Shown: piece by piece, positions 35,771 through 44,759 of the stretch
Numbering within the stretch: position 1 is the first letter of the stretch
Layout: every line of letters begins with the position of its first letter
From: Hydrocarboniphaga daqingensis
GTDB lineage: Bacteria; Pseudomonadota; Gammaproteobacteria; Nevskiales; Nevskiaceae
Assembly (NCBI RefSeq): GCF_900129825.1
Contig: NZ_FQWZ01000004.1
Span: 154,333-218,332 of the forward strand
Length of the DNA: 64,000 bases
Direction of reading: 5' to 3'
Translations under genes and position numbers: made by a program
Notes under the pieces: generated by a model
Databases searched by the model: none
Seen by the model: the letters and a program-made list of their open reading frames with translations, nothing else
Told to the model about the DNA's origin: nothing

Positions 35771-36451
35771 TTAGCTCATCAGCTCGAACGGTCCGCCTTT
35801 TTCCAGCGCGCGCTGGTAGGCCGGGCGCGCCTGGATGCGCTTCACGAACGCGGCGATGTTGGGCATCGAACTGCCACCCGCGCGCGCACTGGCCGCTTCC
35901 AGCGGAAAGCTCATCTGCACGTCGGCGGCGCTGAGCTGGTCGCCGACGAACCAGGTGCGGCCGTTGAGTTCGCGCTCGACATAGCCCAAGTGCAGCTTCA
36001 GCTGCGGATTGATGAAGGCCTGGTTCAGGCCGTTGACGACGCCCTTGGCCACGGGCCGGACCAGCAGCGGCGCCTTGCGACCGACGACGCCGACGACCAG
36101 CTTCATCACCAGCAGCGGCATCAGCGAGCCTTCGGCGTAATGCAGCCAGAACCGGTAGCGCAGAAACTCGGGCGTGCCGCGCGCGGGTGCCAGCCGGCCC
36201 TCGCCGTAGGTGTCGAGCAGGTACTCGATGATCGCGCCGGATTCGGCGACCGTGATCGTCTCGCCGGCGGCCGTGACATCGGTGATCAGCGGCGACTTGC
36301 CCAGCGGATGGATCGCCTTGAGTTCCGGCGGCGCCATCATCGTCTTGGCATCGCGCTGGTAGCGCTTGATCTGGTAGGGCACGCCCAATTCTTCCAGCAG
36401 CCACAGGATGCGCTGCGATCGTGAATTGTTCAGATGGTGGACGGTCAGCAT
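35771..36451 (-). CDS. Glutathione S-transferase family protein
   Basis: A 226-residue two-domain protein. The N-terminal thioredoxin-like half has SRSQRILWLLEELGVPYQ and the cis-Pro loop GKSPLI, with ESGAIIEYLLDTYG as the glutathione gamma-glutamyl contact (Glu-Ser). The helical C-terminal half ends PNIAAFVKRIQARPAYQRALEKG. A cytosolic conjugating or peroxidase role is likely; the exact class is not clear. Confidence 0.9.
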   Translation of the reverse strand: MLTVHHLNNSRSQRILWLLEELGVPYQIKRYQRDAKTMMAPPELKAIHPLGKSPLITDVTAAGETITVAESGAIIEYLLDTYGEGRLAPARGTPEFLRYRFWLHYAEGSLMPLLVMKLVVGVVGRKAPLLVRPVAKGVVNGLNQAFINPQLKLHLGYVERELNGRTWFVGDQLSAADVQMSFPLEAASARAGGSSMPNIAAFVKRIQARPAYQRALEKGGPFELMS

Positions 36452-36760
36452 GCGATCTCCCGATGGTCGTTATGGTCTTCCAGCGGCCAGCCGTGGGTTA
36501 CGGCGGCGGTGCCCTGGATACGCACACGGTATCAGCGCGGTTGCAGCCGTGTGCATTCATCGCGCCCTTGGGCCTGCTACCGAACCTCGATTGCGCAGCC
36601 AAGCGGTCCAGGGCTGGCGTGCCTCGGTGTCAGTCGTGGATCGACACTGTGTATTCGCACCGTCGCTGAAGCGGCGCCGACGATCGCGTGCCTGCGCGGC
36701 CGCAGCGCCAGACGCGCTTGTGACCGTGGCGCCGCCGCTGACGGCCGCCGTTGCCGATGC
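36452..36760. other. Intergenic stretch of about 310 nt
   Basis: Lies between the stop of the voltage-sensor-like gene (36761) and the GST start (36451), both on the minus strand. Open frames here have no ribosome site or protein features. It may hold the GST promoter. I see no clear terminator or repeat. Confidence 0.5.
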
Positions 36761-37561
36761 TCAGGGCAAGCTCGTATCGCCGGGCGTGGTTTCGGCGGGT
36801 GGTGCCGATGCGGAGTGCGCTTGCTGATAGCGCTGCTCGCGCTGCTGTTCGCGCTGTTCAACAGCCTTGCGGATCTGCTGCAGATTCTCGCGGACGATAT
36901 CGGCGACCAGTTGATCGGCGCGCGGGTCTTCCAGCAGATCGCTGCCGACGCGCAGCACCGCGTCAATCACCGCTTGGACGATCGTGTTGTAGAACGGCAG
37001 CTTCGACAGGCGGCCGGTTTGCGTGTCTTCGCGCAGCTTGTCCATCACCAGCTCGCGCAGCGCGTCGTGCTGGCGCGACAGCGAGCGCGCCAGATTGCGC
37101 GTGTAGGTGCCCTTGTACAGCACTTGCTCGACTTCGCCGATCACCGCCAGCGTGACTTGCCCGCTGATCTCGTCGACCAGCGACTGCTTGAAGCGCCGCA
37201 TCAGCCGATGCGTGGCCATGTCGCCGAACAGCCGGTCGCCGATGATGCCGAGCCGCGAGATGACAATCACCACGCGCACCAGCCGGAACGCGCGCAGCGC
37301 CGGCTGTTGCAGCGGGATCATGCCGATGATCTCGTACCAGTTGTGCAGCACGTACTGCCGCGTCCAGCCGGCGCGGCGCCAGCGCCAGACGAAGTCACAA
37401 GCGAAGGCTGCGCAGATCGCGATGTCGATGCGCTGGATCAGCACGCGCTGTTCGTCGGTCGGCGCACCGACCCAGTCCCAGATCAGCAGCGACAGCGAGC
37501 CCAGCGCCAACACCAGCATCAACGCGTCGGCCAGCGGCAGGCGCTTCAAGTACGACACCAT
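36761..37561 (-). CDS. Voltage-sensor-like membrane protein without a pore domain
   Basis: A 266-residue protein. Segments match the S1-S4 layout of voltage-gated channels: S1 (11-30), S2 (44-60, with Asp/Arg charges), S3 (HNWYEIIGMIPL, about 73-84) and an S4-like helix ALRAFRLVRVVIVISR with arginines at 90, 93, 96 and 103. No S5, selectivity loop or S6 follows. Instead residues 110-266 are soluble and end in a Glu/Arg/Gln-rich coiled coil and a Pro-rich tail. It may be a voltage-sensing or proton-conducting protein, or a remnant of an ion-channel family. The start has a strong GGGGGAG site. Confidence 0.75.
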   Translation of the reverse strand: MVSYLKRLPLADALMLVLALGSLSLLIWDWVGAPTDEQRVLIQRIDIAICAAFACDFVWRWRRAGWTRQYVLHNWYEIIGMIPLQQPALRAFRLVRVVIVISRLGIIGDRLFGDMATHRLMRRFKQSLVDEISGQVTLAVIGEVEQVLYKGTYTRNLARSLSRQHDALRELVMDKLREDTQTGRLSKLPFYNTIVQAVIDAVLRVGSDLLEDPRADQLVADIVRENLQQIRKAVEQREQQREQRYQQAHSASAPPAETTPGDTSLP

Positions 37562-37617
37562 CGACTCCCCCTTGTCTGCTCTGTCGTCGCACGACGACGT
37601 ATCGTGCCGCAGCGCGC

Positions 37618-39357
37618 TCAGTAACCGGCCGCCTGTCCGTCTTTGCGCGATTCGCTGGCGCCGTAATAGACGCCGCTGCCGGTATCGCGCGCGATTGCTT
37701 GATAACCGCCGTAGTCGCCGATACCCCAGCCGACCGCGTGGCCGCGATTGCGCAGTTCGCGCACCGCTTCGAGTGCAAAGCCGGATTCCAGATACACCTG
37801 GCCACCGTCGCTCATCGTCTCGCCGGTCGGCTCGCTGGAGCCGGTGTGGTAGATCCGCGGCGCATCGCCGGCTTCCTGCAGGTTCATGCCGAAGTCGACC
37901 AGGTTGCTGACGATCTGCGCATGGCCTTGCGGCTGCATGTCGCCGCCCATGACGCCGAAGCTGACCCAGGGCTTGCCGTCCTTGGTGATGAACGCCGGGA
38001 TGATCGTCTGGAACGGCCGCTTACCGGGCGCGTAGGTGTTGGCCTCGCCGTCCTTCAGCGAAAACAGCTCGCCGCGATCCTGCAGGATGAAGCCGAGCCC
38101 CGGTGGCGCCATGCCCGAGCCCATGCCGCGATAGTTGGACTGGATCAGCGACACCATCATGCCGCTGGCATCGGCCGTGGTCAGGTAGATCGTGTCGCCT
38201 TGATGCAGCGCTGGATTGCCGGCATCGACACGCGGGGCGGCCTTGCGGCCGACCAGCTTGCGACGCTCGGCGGCATAGGCCTTCGACAACAAGCCCGCGA
38301 TCGGCATCGTCTGCACGAACGCCGGGTCGGCGTAGTAACGAGCGCGATCCTCGAACGCCAGCTTCTTGGTTTCGATGAAGGTATGCAGATGCTCGGCGCT
38401 GCCGAAGCCCATCGCCTTCAGGTCATAGCCTTCGAGCAGGTTCAGCATCTGCAACGCGGTCAGGCCCTGGCTGTTCGGTGGTAGCTCCCAGACCTCGTAG
38501 CCGCGATAGTTCGTCGACAGCGGCTGCACCCACTCGCTACGGTGCGCGGCAAGGTCGTCGTAAGACAGATAACCGCCTTGCGCCTTGATGTAATCGCCGA
38601 TCGTGCGCGCGATCGCGCCGCGATAGAACGCATCGCGACCGCCGCTTGCGATCTGCTCCAGCGTGCGCGCCAGGTTCGGGTTCTTCCAGATCTCGCCCTT
38701 GCGCGGTGCGTGGCCATCGAGGGTGAACTGCTCCTTGAAGCCCGGGTACGGCGACAGCAGCGGCACCGAGCGGTCCCAGTAGTAGGCGATCAACTCGGTC
38801 ATCGGGAAGCCGTCGCGTGCGTAGCCGATCGCCGGCGCCAGCACGCGGCGCATCGGCAGCTTGCCGAAACGCGCATGCAGTTCGAACCAGCCATCGACGC
38901 AGCCCGGCACGCTGACCGGCAGTGGCCCGCGCGGCGGAATATGCGTCAGCCCGCGACCGCGCAGTTCGGCCAGCGTCAGTGACTGCGGCGAGCGCCCGCT
39001 GCCGTTCAAGCCGTACAGCCGCTGCGTCTTCGGGTCCCAGACGATCGCGAACAAGTCGCCGCCAATGCCGTTGCCGGTGGGCTCCATCAAGCCCAGTGCC
39101 GCGTTGGCGGCGATCGCGGCGTCCACCGCGGTACCACCGGCCTTGAGGATGTCGAGCGCCACTTGCGTCGCCAGCGGCTGGCTGGTCGCGGCCATGCCGT
39201 GCGTGGCCAGCACTTCGCTGCGGGTTGCGAACGCGTGGCCGGTGACGCGGTCGGCGGCCGTCGCCTCGCGGGCGACGCAGGTCAGCAGCGCGAAGGCGGC
39301 CAGCAGCGCGCCGGTGCGCAGCGGGGCGGGGAACAGCAGGCGGTGCGGACGGACCAT
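37618..39357 (-). CDS. Gamma-glutamyltransferase, YwrD-like
   Basis: A 579-residue precursor that should self-cleave into two subunits and hydrolyse or transfer gamma-glutamyl groups of glutathione and related amides. It has a signal peptide (residues 14-35, ending REATAA), the block MEPTGNGIGGDLFAI (91-105), and the cleavage/nucleophile site GDTIYLTTAD with Thr389. The C-terminal subunit contains SNYRGMGSGMAPPGLG. The start is uncertain: ATG 39357 gives a cleaner signal than ATG 39405, and neither has a good ribosome site. It is divergent from a TonB receptor gene 127 nt away. Confidence 0.9.
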   Translation of the reverse strand: MVRPHRLLFPAPLRTGALLAAFALLTCVAREATAADRVTGHAFATRSEVLATHGMAATSQPLATQVALDILKAGGTAVDAAIAANAALGLMEPTGNGIGGDLFAIVWDPKTQRLYGLNGSGRSPQSLTLAELRGRGLTHIPPRGPLPVSVPGCVDGWFELHARFGKLPMRRVLAPAIGYARDGFPMTELIAYYWDRSVPLLSPYPGFKEQFTLDGHAPRKGEIWKNPNLARTLEQIASGGRDAFYRGAIARTIGDYIKAQGGYLSYDDLAAHRSEWVQPLSTNYRGYEVWELPPNSQGLTALQMLNLLEGYDLKAMGFGSAEHLHTFIETKKLAFEDRARYYADPAFVQTMPIAGLLSKAYAAERRKLVGRKAAPRVDAGNPALHQGDTIYLTTADASGMMVSLIQSNYRGMGSGMAPPGLGFILQDRGELFSLKDGEANTYAPGKRPFQTIIPAFITKDGKPWVSFGVMGGDMQPQGHAQIVSNLVDFGMNLQEAGDAPRIYHTGSSEPTGETMSDGGQVYLESGFALEAVRELRNRGHAVGWGIGDYGGYQAIARDTGSGVYYGASESRKDGQAAGY

Positions 39358-39484
39358 CGGACGGGCTCGATCAAGGGCGGTGACAGCATCGGGCGATCTG
39401 AGCATATTGCAAGGCTCAAGTCTTCCTTTGACGCCCGCGATGGCTTGAGTACAGTGCGCGACCCGAAACCGTCTTGATCACCTC

Positions 39485-41863
39485 GTGCTCGACTCCCGGA
39501 CCCTATCGCCTTCGACTTGGACAGTGGCCGTTCGGCTCGGCTTGCTGCCGTCGATGCTGTGGCTGCTGTCGCCGTCCGCGGTCGCGCAGTCGGCCGAGTC
39601 CGAAGCGCCGCTGACGACGATCCCGGTCGCCTCCAGCGAGCCGCCCGCCGAGGCACCGCTGCAGCGTGATCGCGATGCGCCGGTGCTGCTGGAAGAAGTG
39701 ATCGTGACCGCGCGCAAGCGTGAAGAGCGACTGCAGGATGTGCCGGTGTCGGTCGCCGCGTTTTCGGCCGAGCAGCTCGACGCGCGCGGCATCGTCAGCG
39801 TGCGCGACCTGGGAACGTCGGTGCCCGGCCTGCAGTTCACGGATCTGGCCGGCTACAACCTGATCTATCTGCGCGGCGTCGGCACCGATGCGTTCGTGCC
39901 CTCGGCTGATCCGAGCGTGGCAACCTATCTCGACGGCGTGTACTTCCCGTCGGGACACAGCGTGGTGCAGTCCTTCGGTGCGCTCGAACGCATCGAGGTG
40001 CTCAAGGGCCCGCAGGGCACGCTGTTCGGCCGCAACTCGACCGGCGGCGCGATCAGCATCGTCACCAAGACGCCGGACCAGCAGCAGGAGAATTCGCTGC
40101 AGGCCAGCTACGGTCGCTTCAACGACAGCAAGACGCGCCTGTATACGACGATCCCGTTGACCGACGAGCTGTCGACCAGCGTGTCGGTGTTCTACAACCG
40201 CGCTGACAACTACTACCGGATCGATAACGGACGCGACACGCAGCTGCCGACCGAGATCGGCAAAGGTGCGCGACTGCGCGCGGCGTTCACGCCGACCGAC
40301 GATTTCAGCCTGGTGCTGACCGGCATGCTGATGCAGCAGAGCGGTACCAGCTCGACCACGTCGGTCAACACGCAGCCCAGTGCGATTCTCGGTGCGTCGA
40401 TTCCGGCCGAGACGCGCGAGTACGTCGTCACTGCCGATTCCGAGCCGTCGCTACGCACGACCACGGCTGCGTACTACGGTAATGCCACCTGGCAGTTACC
40501 GCTGCTCGACATCAAGCTGCTCGGCAGCCACTACTACGTCAATGCCGACGACTACGTCTACGACTTTGACGGATCGAGCCAGGGCATCGCCACCTACGGC
40601 GCCGATAGCGAATACCAGACCATCGACACCGGCGAGCTGCAGTTCAGCAGCAACGCCGGCACGCCGGGCGCCAGCTGGCTCAAGTGGGTCGGTGGCGTTT
40701 ATTACCTGCGCAGCGAAGGCGGCTACGACCCGGGTTATCTGACGCTGACCAACATCGGCCTTCCGGTGATCGGCAACTTGGTCGATCGGCTGCCGGCACC
40801 GCTGCAGAACCTGCTCGGCGGCGTGCCGTCGCTGGAGTCGCTGCGCTTCAACTTCACCGGCCTGATCGGCGCCGAATCCTGGTCGGGCTATACGCAGGCC
40901 ACGGCCAGCGTGACCGACTGGTTCGACATCACGCTCGGTGGCCGCTACCAGACCGAGAAGCGCACGCTGATCCGCTCCGACGTCGGGCTGAACAATCTCG
41001 GCGGCGGCTTGAGCACGGTCGTGTCGTTTGCGCCGCGCAGCGCGCGCGTCGACAACTTCTCGCCGAAGGTGTCGCTGGATTTTCGCCCGGCAGACGATCT
41101 GCTGCTGTACGCCTCGTTCCAGCAGGGCTTCAAGAGCGCGACCTACAACATCATCAACATCTACACGCCGCCCGATTACATCGAGCCGGAGAAAGTCGAA
41201 AGCCTGGAAGCCGGCATCAAGTCCGACTGGTTCGACCGGCGGCTGCGCATCAACGGCGCCGTGTTCCAGAACAACATCCGCAATCTGCAGACCGGCTTCG
41301 TGTCGTTCACGACCGGTGGTGCGATCAACTTCGAGAACGCGGGCCGGGCGCGCATCCGCGGCGCCGAAGTCGACATCACGACCGCGCCGCTGCGCGAATG
41401 GAACCCCGGCCTGGTGCTGACGGCCGGTGGGTCCTGGCTCAAGGCGATCTACACCGATTATCAGAACGGCAGCGGCTACGACGAGCAGACCGGGCTTGCG
41501 TTCACCAACGGCGACTTCACTGGCAACCGGATCGTGCGCACGCCCAAGTTCAGCGGCAGCGCCGGCATCAGCCAGACGCTGGACGTTGGTGATGGTGAGC
41601 TGGAGCTGGCGGGCAACTACTACTACAACTCGGGCTACTTCTATCTGGCGCAGAACTCGCCGGTGTCGTTCGAAGGCCACTACGACCTGATCAGCGCACG
41701 TCTGAGTTACCTGTACCGACCGTGGCAGCTGAAGCTGACGCTGTTTGGCGACAACCTCGGCGACACCCGTTACAACCTGGCGCAGTTCCACACCGACTTC
41801 GGCCGCGAAGACACGCTGGCGCCGCCGATCACCTACGGCCTGCGGCTGAACTGGGACTTTTAA
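39485..41863 (+). CDS. TonB-dependent outer-membrane receptor
   Basis: A 792-residue protein that imports a large substrate across the outer membrane with TonB energy. The signal peptide ends near SAVAQ (35). The TonB box EVIVTA is at 71-76, followed by the plug (RKREERLQDVPVSVAAF; RIEVLKGPQGTLFGRNSTGGAISIVTK). The barrel ends with LNWDF and a terminal Phe. This DVPVSV subtype is common in sphingomonads and Solimonas-like bacteria and is tied to plant or aromatic compounds, but the ligand is unknown. The start is GTG at 39485, with no earlier ATG in frame. It is divergent from gamma-glutamyltransferase. Confidence 0.93.
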   Translation: MLDSRTLSPSTWTVAVRLGLLPSMLWLLSPSAVAQSAESEAPLTTIPVASSEPPAEAPLQRDRDAPVLLEEVIVTARKREERLQDVPVSVAAFSAEQLDARGIVSVRDLGTSVPGLQFTDLAGYNLIYLRGVGTDAFVPSADPSVATYLDGVYFPSGHSVVQSFGALERIEVLKGPQGTLFGRNSTGGAISIVTKTPDQQQENSLQASYGRFNDSKTRLYTTIPLTDELSTSVSVFYNRADNYYRIDNGRDTQLPTEIGKGARLRAAFTPTDDFSLVLTGMLMQQSGTSSTTSVNTQPSAILGASIPAETREYVVTADSEPSLRTTTAAYYGNATWQLPLLDIKLLGSHYYVNADDYVYDFDGSSQGIATYGADSEYQTIDTGELQFSSNAGTPGASWLKWVGGVYYLRSEGGYDPGYLTLTNIGLPVIGNLVDRLPAPLQNLLGGVPSLESLRFNFTGLIGAESWSGYTQATASVTDWFDITLGGRYQTEKRTLIRSDVGLNNLGGGLSTVVSFAPRSARVDNFSPKVSLDFRPADDLLLYASFQQGFKSATYNIINIYTPPDYIEPEKVESLEAGIKSDWFDRRLRINGAVFQNNIRNLQTGFVSFTTGGAINFENAGRARIRGAEVDITTAPLREWNPGLVLTAGGSWLKAIYTDYQNGSGYDEQTGLAFTNGDFTGNRIVRTPKFSGSAGISQTLDVGDGELELAGNYYYNSGYFYLAQNSPVSFEGHYDLISARLSYLYRPWQLKLTLFGDNLGDTRYNLAQFHTDFGREDTLAPPITYGLRLNWDF

Positions 41864-41925
41864 GCGGCCGGCCGGACTGATCTGCTAGCCTCTGCTCCCT
41901 ACGACATGGACGTCTGGGGGACAGG

Positions 41926-43401
41926 GTGGATCAAGGTAGTCAATCCGAGCGCGTCGCCGAGCCGCTGCCGCGCGTTTCCACCGGGATCTTCGGGCTCGAC
42001 AACATTCTCGAAGGCGGCTTCGTCCCCGGTGCCGTCTACATCGTCCAAGGCACGCCGGGTGCCGGCAAGACGATTCTGTCGAACCAGTTCTGCTTCCACC
42101 GCGTCGTTCAGGGCGAGAAGGTGCTGTATGTGACCTTGCTGGCCGAATCGCACTCGCGTCTGATGCAGCATTTGAGCTCGATGAGCTTCTATGACGCCAG
42201 TCGCGTGCCGGACTCGGTGTTCTACGTCAGCGGCTTCGACGACCTGCAAAATGAAGGGCTGCAAGGCATTTTGCGGCTGCTCAACAGCGAAAGCACTCGC
42301 CTTAATGCCACGACGATCGTCGTCGACGGCTTGTTCGTGCTCGAAGAAAGCGTGGCGTCCGAGCGCGAGTTCCGGCAGTTCATCAATCATCTTTCGAGCT
42401 TGGCGTCGCTGCTGGGCAGCACGATCCTGCTGCTGACCAACAGCCGTCGCGGTCCGACCAGCCCCGAGTTCACGATGGTCGATGGCTGGATCGAGATCGG
42501 CATGATGACGCTCGATTATCGAAGCTATCGCTACCTTCAGGTGCACAAGTTTCGCGGCAGCGGCTTCGTGCTGGGCCGCCACATGGCGCTGGTCGGCAAC
42601 GATGGCTTTCGCGTACTGCCGAGGCTGGAGACGGTGACGGGCCTTGCGCCGAACAACGGCAGCGACGCGCCCCCGTTGTCGAGCGGTGTCGTCGAACTGG
42701 ACCGGATGCTGCACGGCGGGCTGCCACATGGTTCGAGCACCTTGGTGCTCGGGCCCACCGGCATCGGCAAGACCACGCTCGGGCTGCAGTTTGTCGCCGA
42801 GGCAACGCCCGAGCAGCCCGGCCTGATTTTTTCGTTCTACGAGACGCCGGCGCGGATCGCGCGCAAGGCGGCCGGCGTCGGCTTGCGCTTGGCCGAGCAG
42901 ATCGAAGCCGGCAGTGTCGAAGTGTTGTGGCAGTCGCTGACCGACACCTTGCTCGACGACATCGGCTACCGGTTGCTGGGCGCGGTACGCCGGCGCGGCG
43001 TCCAGCGACTGTTCGTCGACGGCATCGATGCCATCGAGCAGTCGTCGATCTATCCGGGCCGCTTGGCGCCGTTCCTCGCTGCGCTGGCCAATGCGCTGCG
43101 CGACGAAGGCGTGACGACGATCTTCACGTCCGAAATTCCGCAGTTGGTCGGTGGCGAAGCCGAGATCGCATTCGGCGCCGTATCGGCCGTGGCCGAAAAC
43201 ATCATGCTGCTGCGCTACGTCGAGCTCGAAGCCTCGCTGCGCCGGGTGTTCTCGCTGGTCAAGGTCCGTGAGAGTGACTTCGACGCGTCGGTGCGCGAGC
43301 TGTCGATCACCGCGCAGGGCTTGCAGCTCAAGCCGCTGCCGGCGCCGATGGAAGGCTTGCTGACCGGACACATGACCCGTTATCCGTCATCCGTGGTCTG
43401 A
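41926..43401 (+). CDS. KaiC-like tandem RecA ATPase
   Basis: A 491-residue protein with two RecA/KaiC domains: Walker A GTPGAGKT (42-49) and GPTGIGKT (276-283), with Walker B-like IVVDGL (131-136) and RLFVDGID. The KaiC glutamate pairs after each beta-strand are reduced to one (LLAES, FYETP). The CII phosphorylation segment keeps the Ser but has Ala for the neighbouring Thr (VSAVAENIMLL), so it is probably a signalling ATPase rather than a clock protein. GTG start with GGGGG upstream. The next gene, a CheY-like receiver, starts on the base after its stop codon. Confidence 0.88.
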   Translation: MDQGSQSERVAEPLPRVSTGIFGLDNILEGGFVPGAVYIVQGTPGAGKTILSNQFCFHRVVQGEKVLYVTLLAESHSRLMQHLSSMSFYDASRVPDSVFYVSGFDDLQNEGLQGILRLLNSESTRLNATTIVVDGLFVLEESVASEREFRQFINHLSSLASLLGSTILLLTNSRRGPTSPEFTMVDGWIEIGMMTLDYRSYRYLQVHKFRGSGFVLGRHMALVGNDGFRVLPRLETVTGLAPNNGSDAPPLSSGVVELDRMLHGGLPHGSSTLVLGPTGIGKTTLGLQFVAEATPEQPGLIFSFYETPARIARKAAGVGLRLAEQIEAGSVEVLWQSLTDTLLDDIGYRLLGAVRRRGVQRLFVDGIDAIEQSSIYPGRLAPFLAALANALRDEGVTTIFTSEIPQLVGGEAEIAFGAVSAVAENIMLLRYVELEASLRRVFSLVKVRESDFDASVRELSITAQGLQLKPLPAPMEGLLTGHMTRYPSSVV

Positions 43402-43788
43402 ATGAGCGCCTCACCGCGCCATGTGCTGCTGGTCGAGGACGAGCCCGGCACGATGACCACGGTGGCACTGCTGCTGGAGATGCTCGGCCATCGTGTCAGC
43501 CGCGCGGCCAATGGCAAGCGCGCGTTGGCGATGCTGCTGCAAGAACGTCCCGACGTCGTCGTGACCGATTACATGATGCCGCACATGAACGGGCTGGAGC
43601 TGATCGCCGCGATGAAGGCCGACGCCAGCCTGGCAACGGTGCCGATCGTGCTGACCAGTGCGGCGATGCCGGCGCATGTCGACAGCCAGGTCGCGGCCGA
43701 CGCGTTCCTGCGCAAGCCCTATCGGATCGACGAGTTGACCGGCGCGATCGACCGCGCACTGCAGCGTCGCCGCACACCGCCGCCGTAG
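43402..43788 (+). CDS. Single-domain response regulator (CheY-like receiver)
   Basis: A 128-residue receiver domain only. It has acidic pocket Glu12/Asp13 (LVEDEPG), phospho-acceptor Asp56 (VVTDYMMPHMNG), a Thr-Ser switch in VLTSAAMP, and a conserved Lys in FLRKPYR. There is no output domain. ATG follows the kaiC-like stop with no gap, so the two act as a pair. No histidine kinase is nearby; the kinase may be elsewhere. Confidence 0.93.
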   Translation: MSASPRHVLLVEDEPGTMTTVALLLEMLGHRVSRAANGKRALAMLLQERPDVVVTDYMMPHMNGLELIAAMKADASLATVPIVLTSAAMPAHVDSQVAADAFLRKPYRIDELTGAIDRALQRRRTPPP

Positions 43789-43801
43789 CCGGCCGCCGGA
43801 C

Positions 43802-44743
43802 TCAGTTCAGTACGCGGTTCAGCGTTGCCAACAGCTTGGCGAAGCGCGGCACGTCTTCGGCGGCATAGGCGCGGCCGGCGTCGGTCAGCGTCAGCAGCGG
43901 CGCCTCGTCGGGGCCGGCGAGCGTCGCGTGGTCATGGCGCAGCATCAGGTCCAAGCCCGACAGCAACAGGTTGTCGTCGAAGCTCGTCGAATAGGCCCAG
44001 CTCGATTGCAGCGCCGCGTAGCTCAGCGGCGTTGGCAGCGTTGCGGCGAGTCGCGCAACCAAGCGCTGCGCGTCCTCGGCGTTGGGGCCGGGACGGACGT
44101 CGCCGAGCGCGGGCGCCAGCTTCAGCAGCGCCCGATGCGAGCGTCCACCGCGCAGCCAAGCCTCGCCTTCGCGCGTCAGCTGCCAGTAGCGGTCGATGCC
44201 GATCAAACGCGACGCCAGCAGGCCGTCGCGCACGAGCACGTCGAGCCCGGTGCGCAGTTCACCGGCGCGATGACCCATCTCCTGCCAGTAGCGTGACAGC
44301 GTCATGCCGATCAGCCGCGCTTCGGCCTTGAGTCGCAAGTCGCCGTAGATGCCGAGGATGTCATTGCGCAGCAGCAGTTCGCTGGTGTGCGCGCGATCGG
44401 TGGCGCTCGGCGTGGGCACTGCGTCCGCGTCTGATGCAGGCAAGGCGGCGGCTGCGGGTACTGTCGCCGCGGCAGCATCGGGCGTTGGCGCGGCAATCAG
44501 CCGGCGAAAGCCTTCGACCGTGAAGCGCAGGTGCGGCGGATTGCTGCCCGGCGTGACCGCGACCCAGTCGCGCGCCAGCAGCGTTTGCAGCGCTTGCCCG
44601 AGTGCGGCCGGCTCGCGTCCGGCTTCGGCCCAGCGCTGATGCAGCAACGCGGCCGGCAGCCCTTGGCTCAACGTGACGCTGTGCGCGTCGAGCCAATGCA
44701 GGATGTCGTTGCAGGCGTCGTCGTCGATCAGTTGGGTGCGCAT
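43802..44743 (-). CDS. Hypothetical protein with three winged-helix-like segments
   Basis: A 313-residue protein I do not recognise. Three segments carry the wing signature of MarR-like helix-turn-helix domains: HLRFTVEGFRRL (71-82), RYWQLTREGEAWL (185-197) and LLTLTDAGRAYA (283-294), each preceded by helices ending in a DW/DGLL-type turn. The first two are separated by an Ala/Pro-rich linker (84-112). There is no signal or membrane segment. It may bind DNA or be a scaffold. ATG 44743 has GGAG 9 nt upstream. It lies 16 nt downstream of selO, so they probably share a transcript. Confidence 0.6.
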   Translation of the reverse strand: MRTQLIDDDACNDILHWLDAHSVTLSQGLPAALLHQRWAEAGREPAALGQALQTLLARDWVAVTPGSNPPHLRFTVEGFRRLIAAPTPDAAAATVPAAAALPASDADAVPTPSATDRAHTSELLLRNDILGIYGDLRLKAEARLIGMTLSRYWQEMGHRAGELRTGLDVLVRDGLLASRLIGIDRYWQLTREGEAWLRGGRSHRALLKLAPALGDVRPGPNAEDAQRLVARLAATLPTPLSYAALQSSWAYSTSFDDNLLLSGLDLMLRHDHATLAGPDEAPLLTLTDAGRAYAAEDVPRFAKLLATLNRVLN

Positions 44744-44759
44744 GCGGTCGTGCTCCGGC

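Noticed and set aside
36408-36827. Plus-strand frame in the GST upstream region
   Set aside because: It overlaps two minus-strand genes and has no start signal; composition is random-like.
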